Of a DNA stretch of 64,000 nucleotides, positions 16,655 through 25,972 are shown one piece after another (the stretch's first letter is position 1; each line of letters starts with the position of its first letter). The notes beneath the pieces are model-generated. The model worked only from the letters and a program-made list of their open reading frames with translations. It was not told the DNA's origin and did no database searches. Source of the stretch: Autumnicola sp041679265 (GTDB taxonomy: Bacteria > Bacteroidota > Bacteroidia > Flavobacteriales > Flavobacteriaceae). The DNA is taken from contig NZ_JBGFSM010000007.1 in the NCBI RefSeq assembly GCF_041679265.1, positions 196,177-260,176 of the forward strand, written 5' to 3'. The translations under genes and the position numbers were made by a program.

Positions 16655-17401
16655 TTATCCTTTAGTGGTAGCTCTCATGAACTCACGGTTCATCCTGGCG
16701 ATGTTCTCTAAAGAAATTCCTTTAGGGCATTCAATTTCACATGCGCCGGTATTGGTACAGTTCCCAAAGCCTTCAGCATCCATTTGCCTTACCATTGCTT
16801 TTACACGCTCGGTAGCTTCAACTTCTCCCTGCGGAAGTAAGGCATATTTTGAAACCACTGCAGAGGTAAACAGCATGGCGCTGGCATTTTTACAGGCCGC
16901 CACACAGGCTCCGCATCCAATACAGGTTGCTGCGTCAAAAGAAGCGTCGGCATTGGATTTTTCAATTGGAGTGGCATTGGCATCTACGGTATTCCCTGAA
17001 GTATTCACAGAAATATATCCCCAGGCCTGCTGAATCCTGTCAAAAGCACTGCGGTCTACAATTAAATCTTTGATCACAGGAAAAGCTTTTGCCCTAAAAG
17101 GCTCAATTACAATCGTATCTCCATCTTTAAAGGAGCGCATGTGTAACTGGCAGGTGGCGATAAGCTTGTCTGGCCCGTGAGGTTCGCCGTTGATTTGTAG
17201 GGAGCAGGAACCGCAAATTCCTTCGCGGCAGTCATGATCAAATTCCACCGGTTCTTCACCTTTATTTACGAGGCTTTCATTCAGCACATCCAGCATTTCA
17301 AGAAAAGACATATCGTCTTCAATCCCGTCTATTGGATAATCTACCATTTTGCCTTTGGCACTGGCATTTTCCTGGCGCCATATTTTTAAGTTAAGCTTCA
17401 T
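16655..17401 (-). CDS. sdhB: Succinate dehydrogenase/fumarate reductase iron-sulfur subunit
   Basis: 248 residues. The N-terminal ferredoxin domain carries the [2Fe-2S] cysteines (Cys58, 63, 66, 84 in CREGICGSC and ATC). The C-terminal part carries CIGCGACVAACK for [4Fe-4S] and NCTNTGACEIECPKG for the [3Fe-4S] cluster. It passes electrons from the flavoprotein to the membrane quinone site. It is the last gene of sdhC-sdhA-sdhB. The gap to sdhA holds a short heptad repeat tract. Minus-strand transcription ends at the hairpin at 16604-16632. Confidence 0.97.
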   Translation of the reverse strand: MKLNLKIWRQENASAKGKMVDYPIDGIEDDMSFLEMLDVLNESLVNKGEEPVEFDHDCREGICGSCSLQINGEPHGPDKLIATCQLHMRSFKDGDTIVIEPFRAKAFPVIKDLIVDRSAFDRIQQAWGYISVNTSGNTVDANATPIEKSNADASFDAATCIGCGACVAACKNASAMLFTSAVVSKYALLPQGEVEATERVKAMVRQMDAEGFGNCTNTGACEIECPKGISLENIARMNREFMRATTKG

Positions 17402-17410
17402 ATCTCGAAA

Positions 17411-17445
17411 AGTATTGAGTATAGAGTATTTAGTATTGAGTAAAC
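17411..17445. repeat. Heptanucleotide tandem tract (AGTATTG x5)
   Basis: Five 7-base units AGTATTG, AGTATAG, AGTATTT, AGTATTG, AGTAAAC fill the sdhA-sdhB gap directly upstream of the sdhB start. They would be in the sdh mRNA leader to sdhB. Confidence 0.75.
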
Positions 17446-17472
17446 AAGATTCTCACTACTTAAATCTCAATT

Positions 17473-19476
17473 CTATTTATAACTTCTTGTTTTTAATTCG
17501 ATATTGTTGAATTCCAGTTCTTCTTTATGAAGTCTGGCCTCCCTTATAGTTCCTGTATATTCCCATGCGGCAACATACCTGAAATTTTCATCATCTCTTA
17601 ATGCTTCTCCTTCTTCGGTTTGATATTCTTCGCGGAAGTGTCCTCCGGCAGATTCATTTCTATGAAGGGCATCTTTTGCAAACAATTCTCCCAGTTCAAG
17701 GAAATCTGCCACTCTGCCTGCTTTCTCAAGTTCAGAGTTCTTTCCGTTTGCTGTTCCGGGAACTTTTACATTTTTCCAGAAATCTTCTCTTAAAGCAGCA
17801 ATTTCTTCCAGGGCTTCTTTTAGTCCCTGCTCATTACGGGCCATTCCACATTTATCCCACATGATGCGGCCCAGCTTTTTATGATAAGAATCTACAGAGT
17901 TCTTGCCCCCGGCATTCATCAGTTTTTCAATACGTGTCCTCACATCTTTTTCCACAGCGTCAAATTCGGCAGAATCGGTTGGAATTTTTCCTGTTCCAAT
18001 ATCCTTAGATAGGTAATCTCCAATAGTATATGGTAACACAAAATAACCATCGGCAAGTCCCTGCATTAGAGCAGAAGCTCCAAGGCGGTTGGCACCGTGA
18101 TCTGAAAAATTAGCTTCTCCGGCCGAATAACAGCCCGGGATGGTGGTTTGCAGGTTATAATCCACCCATAGTCCGCCCATGGTATAATGCACCGCAGGAT
18201 AAATCATCATAGGCGTTTCATACGGATTTTGATCTACAATCTTTTGATACATATCAAAAAGGTTTCCGTATTTAGCCGCTACCGCTTCTTTCCCTAATTT
18301 TGTGATTTCTTCTTTGGAAGGACTTTTATGTCCCATGGTAAAGGCTTTTTCTTTTCCGTAACGCTGGATAGCCGTTGCGAAATCAAGATAAACCGCTTCC
18401 CCGGTTTTGTTTACGCCATATCCCGCATCACAACGTTCTTTAGCGGCCCTGGAGGCCACATCCCGAGGTACAAGGTTACCAAAAGCCGGATAACGTCGCT
18501 CTAAATAATAATCTCTTTCATCTTCGGAAAGATCGGTCGGTTTCTTTTTTCCTTCTCGTATGGTTTTTGCATCTTCTTTTTTCTTCGGAACCCAGATCCT
18601 TCCATCATTCCGAAGAGATTCAGACATTAAGGTGAGTTTAGACTGATGGTCTCCGGTTACCGGAATACAGGTGGGGTGAATTTGCGTATAGCAGGGATTG
18701 GCAAAATAAGCGCCCCTCCGGTGTGCTCTCCAGGCCGCCATAACGTTACTTCCCATAGCATTTGTGGAAAGATAGAAGACGTTCCCATAACCTCCTGATG
18801 CCAGTACCACTGCGTGCGCCGAATGTCTTTCAAGCTCGCCGGTAAGCATGTTACGGGCTATAATTCCTCTTGCCTTTCCGTCAACCAGTACCAGGTCCAT
18901 CATTTCATGACGGTTAAAGGAAAGAATCTTTCCACGGTTAATCTGGCGGTTCATAGCGGAATAAGCACCTAGCAATAACTGTTGCCCGGTTTGTCCTTTG
19001 GCGTAAAAGGTACGGGAAACCAAAACTCCACCAAAAGAACGGTTGTCCAGTAATCCGCCATATTCGCGGGCAAAAGGAACTCCCTGTGCCACACATTGGT
19101 CAATAATATTTCCTGAAACCTGGGCGAGGCGATAAACATTTGCCTCGCGCGAGCGGTAATCGCCTCCCTTTACAGTATCGTAAAAAAGGCGGTAATCTGA
19201 ATCTCCGTCTCCCTGGTAATTTTTTGATGCATTAATTCCTCCCTGTGCCGCAATAGAGTGCGCACGTCTTGGAGAATCCTGGTAGCAGAAGGTTTTTACG
19301 TTATAACCCAATTCTGCTAAAGTGGCTGCGGCACTACCGCCGGCCAATCCCGTTCCCACTACAATAATATCGATGTTACGCTTGTTAGCAGGGTTAACAA
19401 GATTAATGTTATTTTTATGTTTTTCCCATTTTTCCTCTAGAGGTCCATCCGGGATTTTTGAATCTAAAACTGCCAT
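17473..19476 (-). CDS. sdhA: Succinate dehydrogenase/fumarate reductase flavoprotein subunit
   Basis: 667 residues. FAD-binding VVGTGLAGGSAAATLAELGY (about 39-58), then RRAHSIAAQGGINA with His73 at the covalent-FAD position of the family, the substrate loop QIHPTCIP, and SAGEANFSDHGANRLGAS near the C-terminal FAD contact. It oxidises succinate to fumarate in the TCA cycle, or the reverse. The length and the three-gene order with a single cytochrome b subunit fit the Bacteroidota/Bacillus type B complex. It starts 12 bases after the sdhC stop. Confidence 0.98.
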   Translation of the reverse strand: MAVLDSKIPDGPLEEKWEKHKNNINLVNPANKRNIDIIVVGTGLAGGSAAATLAELGYNVKTFCYQDSPRRAHSIAAQGGINASKNYQGDGDSDYRLFYDTVKGGDYRSREANVYRLAQVSGNIIDQCVAQGVPFAREYGGLLDNRSFGGVLVSRTFYAKGQTGQQLLLGAYSAMNRQINRGKILSFNRHEMMDLVLVDGKARGIIARNMLTGELERHSAHAVVLASGGYGNVFYLSTNAMGSNVMAAWRAHRRGAYFANPCYTQIHPTCIPVTGDHQSKLTLMSESLRNDGRIWVPKKKEDAKTIREGKKKPTDLSEDERDYYLERRYPAFGNLVPRDVASRAAKERCDAGYGVNKTGEAVYLDFATAIQRYGKEKAFTMGHKSPSKEEITKLGKEAVAAKYGNLFDMYQKIVDQNPYETPMMIYPAVHYTMGGLWVDYNLQTTIPGCYSAGEANFSDHGANRLGASALMQGLADGYFVLPYTIGDYLSKDIGTGKIPTDSAEFDAVEKDVRTRIEKLMNAGGKNSVDSYHKKLGRIMWDKCGMARNEQGLKEALEEIAALREDFWKNVKVPGTANGKNSELEKAGRVADFLELGELFAKDALHRNESAGGHFREEYQTEEGEALRDDENFRYVAAWEYTGTIREARLHKEELEFNNIELKTRSYK

Positions 19477-19488
19477 AAATCTTACGTA

Positions 19489-20151
19489 TTAAACGTTATT
19501 AAAATAGTGAAAAAGGGCTATGAAAATGAATCCCAGCGGAACAATAATCGAAAAAGCCACCGTAAAACCTCTTAATCCTTTAGAATATTTGTTGTGCCAT
19601 CCTACAGATTGGAAAGAAGATGAAAATCCATGCCAGAGGTGAAGGGCCAGGAATATGAAAGATAGCACATATAAACCTGTTCTTATTGGGCTCTGGAATT
19701 TCGCGATTAGTTCAGGATAATATCTGGCGGTATCCTCGGGATGTGTCTCAAAATATTTATGCGTGATTTCCGGAAACCAGAAATCGTAAAGGTGAAGCCC
19801 TAAAAAAGCCAGAACCACCAGTCCTGTAAACAACATATTTCGGGACATCCAGCTGGTATTTGTGCTGGGCCTGAAACTTACATATTTAATATTCCTGGCC
19901 TGCCTGTTATGATATTCCAGAACAAACCCCAGGATAAAGTGAAAAATAACACCGGCAATTAAAACCGGCTGAAGTAAAAATTGCACATAAAAATTAGTTC
20001 CCATAAAATGGGAAAACTGGTTAAAAACATCTGCGCCAAAAACCGAAGTCAAATTGATGATTAAATGTTGAGCTAAGAACAGGACTAAAAAAAGTCCGGA
20101 CAAGGCCATAGCAAATTTTCTTGCTATTGTAGAATTGAGAAAACCACCCAT
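19489..20151 (-). CDS. sdhC: Succinate dehydrogenase cytochrome b subunit
   Basis: 220 residues with five predicted membrane helices. His residues at helix positions (FLAQHLIINL, FHFILGF, LGLHLYDF, LALHLWHGF) are candidates for the axial ligands of two b hemes, as in the single-subunit type B membrane anchor. It anchors SdhA/SdhB to the cytoplasmic membrane and exchanges electrons with menaquinone. It is the first gene of the operon, with a promoter 25 bases upstream of the ATG. Confidence 0.95.
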   Translation of the reverse strand: MGGFLNSTIARKFAMALSGLFLVLFLAQHLIINLTSVFGADVFNQFSHFMGTNFYVQFLLQPVLIAGVIFHFILGFVLEYHNRQARNIKYVSFRPSTNTSWMSRNMLFTGLVVLAFLGLHLYDFWFPEITHKYFETHPEDTARYYPELIAKFQSPIRTGLYVLSFIFLALHLWHGFSSSFQSVGWHNKYSKGLRGFTVAFSIIVPLGFIFIALFHYFNNV

Positions 20152-20176
20152 TATGAAATTTTAAGAAATTTAACCG

Positions 20177-20207
20177 CAAAAGTAAGTCTCATTCTTATTT
20201 TGGGCAA
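20177..20207 (-). promoter_or_regulatory. sdhCAB promoter, Bacteroidota type
   Basis: Minus strand: TTG (20207-20205), 20 bases, then TACTTTTG (20184-20177), a full match to TTG-N19-21-TAnnTTTG. The -7 box ends 25 bases before the sdhC ATG, leaving a short conventional leader. Confidence 0.7.
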
Positions 20208-20426
20208 GTATTAAACCTTATATTCCCTCTTATTTAGAACGAATTTAAAAAGTCTGAAGGCTTTCCAAACTTTTTAAAACGAAGTCTTTAAGGTAGATAC
20301 TTTTTGTGCGACTTAATTAGTTTATACCTCTTCATTTTGCAAAAGCTTAACGTGGTGAAATACTTAAAATGCTTAATTTCAACTGCTGAATAATTCTTCG
20401 GAAGAAATTTTAAACCTTATTCTTCA

Positions 20427-21347
20427 ATGGAATTTATAGACTACTACAAATTATTGGAACTTGATAAATCGGCAAGCCAGGCAGATATCAAAAAAGCATA
20501 CAGGAAGCTGGCGCGAAAATATCATCCAGATCTTCATCCAAATGATAAGGAGGCGCAGGCAAGATTTCAGCAAATAAACGAGGCGAATGAAGTGTTGAGC
20601 GATCCTGAAAAACGAAAAAAATATGATGAATACGGAAAAGACTGGAAGCACGCCGAGCAGTTTGAAGAGGCCAGGAAACAACAGTCTGCTGCGGGAGGTT
20701 CTGGTTTTGGAGGTTTTGGTGGCGGCCAGGGCTACACGTATTCAGGCAATTTTGAAGACGATACTTTTTCAGATTTTTTCGAGCAGATGTTTGGAGGGGG
20801 AGCAAGAACAAGGGGAGCGGGCAGAAGGCCGCAGTTTAAAGGCCAGGATTTTAATGCTGAACTTCAGCTAAATCTTAGCGATATTTATACCAGCCAGAAG
20901 CAAACACTTACCATAAATGGTAAAAATATCAGGCTTACTATTCCTGCGGGAGTAGAAAACGGCCAGACCATCAAGATAAAAGGCCACGGCGCTCCCGGCA
21001 TACAGGGCGGCCCAAAAGGAGACCTGTTTCTTACTTTTAATATTGTGAATGATACAAAATTTAAGCGGGAAAAGGAAAATCTTTACAGTACCGAAGAAAT
21101 TGATTTGTATACTGCGCTTCTTGGAGGGGAAGTTACCGTGGATACTTTCAGCGGAAAAGCGAAACTAAAGGTAAAACCGGAGACCCAACCGGGAACAAAA
21201 GTGAAATTGAAAGGAAAAGGTTTTCCAAAGTATAAAAAAGAGGGGCAGTACGGGGATTTGTACATCACCTACAAAGTAAAAATGCCAACCCGTTTAAGCG
21301 AGAAGGAAAAAGAATTGTTCAGGCAACTTCAAAAATTACGCTCATGA
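20427..21347 (+). CDS. cbpA: CbpA-type DnaJ co-chaperone
   Basis: 306 residues. The J-domain (about 4-70) has the HPD motif at His33-Pro34-Asp35. A Gly/Phe-rich linker (about 88-125) follows, and the two C-terminal substrate-binding beta domains begin near residue 140. The Cys-rich zinc finger of DnaJ is absent, which makes this the CbpA class. It should stimulate DnaK ATPase and deliver clients. The CbpM-like gene overlaps its end by four bases (ATGA), the same pairing as in Proteobacteria where CbpM inhibits CbpA. Confidence 0.92.
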   Translation: MEFIDYYKLLELDKSASQADIKKAYRKLARKYHPDLHPNDKEAQARFQQINEANEVLSDPEKRKKYDEYGKDWKHAEQFEEARKQQSAAGGSGFGGFGGGQGYTYSGNFEDDTFSDFFEQMFGGGARTRGAGRRPQFKGQDFNAELQLNLSDIYTSQKQTLTINGKNIRLTIPAGVENGQTIKIKGHGAPGIQGGPKGDLFLTFNIVNDTKFKREKENLYSTEEIDLYTALLGGEVTVDTFSGKAKLKVKPETQPGTKVKLKGKGFPKYKKEGQYGDLYITYKVKMPTRLSEKEKELFRQLQKLRS

Positions 21348-21634
21348 ATTTAGACGAACTTATCCCGGCAGAGAAAATTTGTACACAATACCAGGTGGAG
21401 CATACTTTTATCCATTCGCTGCACGAGAGCGGGCTCATTGAGATTGTTACGGTGGAGGAGACCCAGTATGTGCATTGCGACCATTTGCGAAATTTTGAAA
21501 AAATGATGCGCCTCCACCGTGACCTTCACATCAATATTGAAGGTTTAGAGGCAGTGCAGCAGCTGCTGGACCAGGTACAACAATTACAGCAACAAAACCA
21601 AAAGCTCCGTAACCGCTTAAATTTGTATGAATAA
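21344..21634 (+). CDS. cbpM: CbpM-like chaperone modulator
   Basis: 96 residues, MerR-like helical N-terminus (LIPAEKICTQYQVEHTFI) followed by a Gln-rich coiled coil (DQVQQLQQQNQKLRNRL). This matches the CbpM/YbgJ-type modulators that bind the J-domain of CbpA. The ATG overlaps the cbpA stop (ATGA), so translation is coupled. It ends two bases from the convergent stop of the next gene. Confidence 0.85.
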   Translation: MNLDELIPAEKICTQYQVEHTFIHSLHESGLIEIVTVEETQYVHCDHLRNFEKMMRLHRDLHINIEGLEAVQQLLDQVQQLQQQNQKLRNRLNLYE

Positions 21635-21636
21635 TT

Positions 21637-24483
21637 TTATTTAATGCTGAAAGATTTTTCAGCGGAATCACCTTTCATTTTAACTTCAATTGTATAATTG
21701 CCCTTTGGCAGGTAATACTTTTCATCTTCTGAAGCAGTAATTTTTTCTTCAAGGTTTTTATTGAAACGCGCTAAGTTTTCTTGAGCAATGGAAAGATCGT
21801 AATCTACTTCGTTAAAACCTTTTTCGGCTTCCACTTCAAAAGATTTAAGCACGAGCCCTTTTTCAGCCTTAATATTTATGGTTGCAGTTCCCGAAGAAAC
21901 AGAATAAAAAGTAAACTCGGTTTCCGGGGTATAGGGATCCAGCCAATTGCTATAGCTGTTGCCCCACCTGGCAGAAAACTGGATATCTGCCACCGGTGCA
22001 ATCCAAAGCTTCTTGGAAATCTTTTCCTTACTCATTTTAGAAATAGGCGAAATATCGGCCAGGTAGAGTGAGCGTCCGTGAGTGGCAACAATCAGGTGAT
22101 TTTGGTCTTCCTGGATGCGCAGGTCATGGACCGGAACATTCACAAAGCCGGCGCTAAATGGTTCCCATTCCCGGCCCTGGTCAAACGAGAGGTAAACCCC
22201 ATCATCTGTGCCTACATATAGTATATCTTCATTTTCAGGATCTTCACGAATAACGTTTACCGGCGCGAGCGGCAGGTTTCCTGCAATATTTTTCCAGGTG
22301 TTGCCGTAATCTTCAGAAACATATATGTAAGGTGTGAAATCGTCCCAGCGATAACCATTCAGCGTTACATAAACCCGTTCTTCTTTATGTTCAGAAGCAA
22401 TAACGCGGGAAATCCATAAATTTTCAGGAAGCCCGGAGCTGATATTGTTCCAGCTGCCACCGCCGTCTTTGGTTACCTGAACAAGCCCGTCATCGCTCCC
22501 GGTATAAATAAGCCCAAACTTCAATGGGGATTCACTTATTGTCGAGAGTGTGCCATAAGGAACATTGCCTTCTTTTCCTCCGGCAGTAAGATCTTCTGAA
22601 ATTACGGTCCAGTCATCGCCCTGGTTCATGCTTCTAAGCAATTTGTTGCTGCCCATATAAAGAATGTCCTGGTTGTGTGGAGAGAGCAATATTGGGGTTT
22701 GCCAGTTGAAACGGTATGGCTTTTCTCCCAGGTTATGCTTAGGTTGGATGTATTTACGTTCCTCGGTTTCGCGATTAATTCTGAAATAATTTCCAAACTG
22801 GAAACCTGTGTACACAATTTGCGGATTGTTACTGTTAATTTCTACCTGCATTCCATCTCCGCCCATTAATCGTTTATAAGGATAATTGCCGTTTACCTGC
22901 CAGCCCGGATTTGCCTCGCTGGTATGTGCGCCCATCCAAACCCCGTTGTCCTGAAGCCCTCCATAAACATTATAAGGTTTGGCATGATCTACATTCACAG
23001 AATAAAACTGGCCCACAGCAGGGCTGTTTCTTATCATCCAGTGCTCCCCGTCATCATAGGTAATGTTCACCCCGCCATCGTTGCCATCAATTATGTGTCC
23101 GCTCATATTGGGGTCTATCCATAAAGCATGATGGTCTGCATGTACATTTTCTCCATCAATGGAGGTAAAGGTTTTTCCTCCGTCTTTAGATTTAAGGATT
23201 GGCACTCCATAGATATAAATGGCATTTTCATCCCGTGGATCTACGTGTATCATCCCAAAATAGTACCCGTAGCTGTAGTACAGGTCGTCCAGGTAGTCTT
23301 CGTGAGTTTTTTTCCAGGTTTTGCCTCCATCTTCGCTTTTATAAACCTGTGCGCCAATCACGGGAGTTTCAAATAAATCTGAATTAGCGTCTTCCAGGTA
23401 AAGTGCAAGGTCGAGAGGCTCTGCTTTTCCTTCTTCAACTAAAGATTTTACCGTTTCAGCGGTGTATTTCTCCTGAAAGTTATTCTTCCGAAGAAATGCT
23501 TCCAGGTCTTCATTTTTAATATTCATGAATTTTTTGGTGGAAATATCTTCAAAATCGGATTTTTTCAGGCCTTCTTCCTTGTCCTGTTTTTCTTCCGCAG
23601 GGCGATGATTCTGATTGTCTACTATTGCATACACTGTACTTTCATCAAAAACGGAAAGCCCAATCCTGCCAACGCCTTCTCCCGTGGGAAAACCGGAATT
23701 TTTATCGCTGAGTTTCGTCCAGGTATTGCCGGCATCTTCACTTTTATAGATCCCGCTGCCATCTCCCGAACCTCTAAAATCCCAGGCTTTCCTGTCTTTA
23801 TCCCAGGCTGCCGCGTACATGGTGCGGTAATTTCCAGGTACGTATGCAATATCTATAATCCCGGTATGGTTATTTATAAACAGGGTTTTGTTCCAGGTCT
23901 CGCCGCCGTTGGTAGTTTTGAAGATGCCTCTTTCCAGATTGGCAGAATATAAATGGCCGGTCACGCCTACCACAATCTCGTCTGGATCATTGGGATTTAT
24001 AAGGATGCGGCTAATGTGATGAGAATCTGGAAGGCCCATAAACTGCCAGTTTTCACCATGATCTTCAGATTTTAAGATCCCAACTCCGGCATAAGAAGAC
24101 CGGGAAGCATTTACTTCGCCAGTTCCCAACCAGATGGTTTCACTTTTCCAGTGTACCGCCACATCGCCAATATTTTGAGTGGGCGCAGTATTGGTGACAG
24201 GAGTAAAGGAATTCCCGTTGTTATTGGTGTACCAAAGTCCGCCGGTGGCATAAGCAACGTAGAATTCCGTGGGATTCTCAGGATTTACAGCAAAATCTGT
24301 CACCCTGCCACTCATAATTGCCGGCCCTATATTTTTAAGCGGAAGGTTTTTTACGGTGGAAGTTTTGTCCAGCCGGGATTTATTTTCGATAGCCGCTTGA
24401 ATTTCAGCTCCCGAGGAAGCCTGTTGTGCAGACGAGAAAACAATAGTGAAAAACAGGAAAAAAGGGAGTAGAAATCGCTTCAT
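21637..24483 (-). CDS. Secreted VPS10/sortilin-like beta-propeller protein (BNR repeats)
   Basis: 948 residues. A signal peptide (about 1-19, ending SSAQQ) is followed by many repeated SEDHGENW / SEDAGNTW / SKDGGKTF motifs (Asp-box/BNR type) spread over residues about 100-780, giving a ten-bladed or double beta-propeller of the VPS10/sortilin-like or glycosyl-hydrolase-like family. An Ig-like C-terminus begins near 830. In Bacteroidota such proteins are often annotated as glycosyl hydrolase, but I see no sialidase catalytic set, so a binding or scaffold role outside the cytoplasm is as likely. No operon partner. Confidence 0.85.
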   Translation of the reverse strand: MKRFLLPFFLFFTIVFSSAQQASSGAEIQAAIENKSRLDKTSTVKNLPLKNIGPAIMSGRVTDFAVNPENPTEFYVAYATGGLWYTNNNGNSFTPVTNTAPTQNIGDVAVHWKSETIWLGTGEVNASRSSYAGVGILKSEDHGENWQFMGLPDSHHISRILINPNDPDEIVVGVTGHLYSANLERGIFKTTNGGETWNKTLFINNHTGIIDIAYVPGNYRTMYAAAWDKDRKAWDFRGSGDGSGIYKSEDAGNTWTKLSDKNSGFPTGEGVGRIGLSVFDESTVYAIVDNQNHRPAEEKQDKEEGLKKSDFEDISTKKFMNIKNEDLEAFLRKNNFQEKYTAETVKSLVEEGKAEPLDLALYLEDANSDLFETPVIGAQVYKSEDGGKTWKKTHEDYLDDLYYSYGYYFGMIHVDPRDENAIYIYGVPILKSKDGGKTFTSIDGENVHADHHALWIDPNMSGHIIDGNDGGVNITYDDGEHWMIRNSPAVGQFYSVNVDHAKPYNVYGGLQDNGVWMGAHTSEANPGWQVNGNYPYKRLMGGDGMQVEINSNNPQIVYTGFQFGNYFRINRETEERKYIQPKHNLGEKPYRFNWQTPILLSPHNQDILYMGSNKLLRSMNQGDDWTVISEDLTAGGKEGNVPYGTLSTISESPLKFGLIYTGSDDGLVQVTKDGGGSWNNISSGLPENLWISRVIASEHKEERVYVTLNGYRWDDFTPYIYVSEDYGNTWKNIAGNLPLAPVNVIREDPENEDILYVGTDDGVYLSFDQGREWEPFSAGFVNVPVHDLRIQEDQNHLIVATHGRSLYLADISPISKMSKEKISKKLWIAPVADIQFSARWGNSYSNWLDPYTPETEFTFYSVSSGTATINIKAEKGLVLKSFEVEAEKGFNEVDYDLSIAQENLARFNKNLEEKITASEDEKYYLPKGNYTIEVKMKGDSAEKSFSIK

Positions 24484-24577
24484 TTTATGAAATAAGAATT
24501 AAGCAGATTAAATTATACAAAAGCTGCTCAGGAACAAAATTTTTATTGCTGTTAACAGCATTTGCCTTTAAAACTTT

Positions 24578-24585
24578 TAATTTTG
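24578..24585 (+). promoter_or_regulatory. Putative -7 box upstream of aminopeptidase P gene
   Basis: TAATTTTG matches TAnnTTTG, 21 bases before the ATG at 24607. No convincing -33 TTG at the usual distance. The box lies inside the longer open frame that begins at 24562, which argues against that upstream start. Confidence 0.4.
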
Positions 24586-24606
24586 AGGAAATTGAAAAAA
24601 CAGACC

Positions 24607-25899
24607 ATGAAATACGATCAAATCGATTCCAAACTCTTTATAAAAAACCGCAAAAACTTCATGTCTAAGATGAAGTCTTCAAGCCTTGCGGTTTTTAATT
24701 CCAATGATATTTATCCCATTGGGGCAGACAGCACCCTGCCTTTTGAACAAAACAGGGACCTTTTTTATTTAAGCGGGGTAGACCAGGAAGAAAGCATTCT
24801 CGTCCTTTTTCCTGATGCTCCCAAGCAAGAGCACCGGGAAATGCTTTTTTTAACTGAAACCAATGAGCATATTGCGGTTTGGGAAGGAGAAAAGCTCACC
24901 AAGGAAAAAGCTTTTGAAGTAAGCGGGGTGAAAACCGTTTACTGGATGAAGGATTTTGAGAAGATCTTTTTTGAAGTAATGACGCAGTGTGACACAGTTT
25001 ATTTTAACACCAATGAACATTACCGCTCGGCACATAAAACCGAAACCAGGGATATGCGGTTCATTAAATGGTGTAAGGATAAATATCCCGCGCACCAGGT
25101 GGCAAAAAGCAACCCAATCCTTCAGCGTTTGCGCTCTGTGAAAGACCAGATTGAACTGGACCTGATGCAAAAGGCCTGTGATATTACTGAAAAAGCCTTC
25201 CGCAGGACTTTAGGTTTTGTAAAACCCGGAGTTTGGGAATATGAAATTGAGGCGGAGTATTATCATGAAATGATCAGGAACCGTTCAAGAGGATTCGCTT
25301 ATACTCCAATTATTGCCAGCGGGAAAAATGCCAATGTGCTGCATTATATTGAGAACAACCAGCAGTGTAATGAAGGAGAGCTAATATTATTGGATACGGG
25401 AGCAGAATATGCCAATTACGCCAGTGATTTATCCAGAACTATTCCTGTTTCCGGGAAATATACGAAAAGGCAAAAAGAAGTTTATAACGCGGTGAATAAG
25501 GTGAAGAAGGAAGCTACTAAAATGCTTGTTCCCGGCACTATGTGGGCTGAATACCATAAAGAAGTTGGGAAATTAATGACTTCAGAATTGCTGGACCTGG
25601 GATTGCTGGATAAGGCTGATGTTCAAAATGAAGACAAAGACTGGCCGGCATACAAAAAGTACTTTATGCATGGCACTTCCCATAACATTGGACTGGACAC
25701 TCATGACTACGGAATTTTAACGGAACCCATGATGGCAAACCAGGTGTACACCGTAGAGCCGGGAATTTATATCCCAGATGAAGGTTTTGGGATTAGGCTG
25801 GAAGATGACGTGGTAATCCAGGAAAAAGGAGAGCCGTTTAATCTTATGAGAAATATTCCTATTGAGGCAGATGAAATTGAAGAGTTGATGAACTCGTAA
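24607..25899 (+). CDS. pepP: Xaa-Pro aminopeptidase (aminopeptidase P), M24B
   Basis: 430 residues from ATG 24607. An N-terminal aminopeptidase-P domain (about 1-150) precedes a pita-bread M24 catalytic domain. The five metal ligands are visible: Asp in LILLDTGAEY, Asp in YASDLSRTIP, His in MHGTSHNIGLDTHD, Glu in TVEPGIYI and Glu in RLEDDVVI. The enzyme removes N-terminal residues preceding proline, using two Mn/Co ions in the cytoplasm. An upstream in-frame start at 24562 is disfavoured by the -7 box it would span. Transcription ends at the hairpin at 25926-25956. Confidence 0.93.
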   Translation: MKYDQIDSKLFIKNRKNFMSKMKSSSLAVFNSNDIYPIGADSTLPFEQNRDLFYLSGVDQEESILVLFPDAPKQEHREMLFLTETNEHIAVWEGEKLTKEKAFEVSGVKTVYWMKDFEKIFFEVMTQCDTVYFNTNEHYRSAHKTETRDMRFIKWCKDKYPAHQVAKSNPILQRLRSVKDQIELDLMQKACDITEKAFRRTLGFVKPGVWEYEIEAEYYHEMIRNRSRGFAYTPIIASGKNANVLHYIENNQQCNEGELILLDTGAEYANYASDLSRTIPVSGKYTKRQKEVYNAVNKVKKEATKMLVPGTMWAEYHKEVGKLMTSELLDLGLLDKADVQNEDKDWPAYKKYFMHGTSHNIGLDTHDYGILTEPMMANQVYTVEPGIYIPDEGFGIRLEDDVVIQEKGEPFNLMRNIPIEADEIEELMNS

Positions 25900-25925
25900 A
25901 CTTTTGCAATAAAAAATCCTTAACT

Positions 25926-25960
25926 GCCACGAATCTGCTTTCGGTGAATTCGTGGCTTTT
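25926..25960 (+). terminator. Rho-independent terminator after pepP
   Basis: GCCACGAAT (25926-25934) pairs perfectly with ATTCGTGGC (25948-25956), followed by TTTTAATTTT. It lies between pepP and the hydrolase gene and rules out the GTG at 25952 as the hydrolase start. Confidence 0.85.
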
Positions 25961-25972
25961 AATTTTAATATT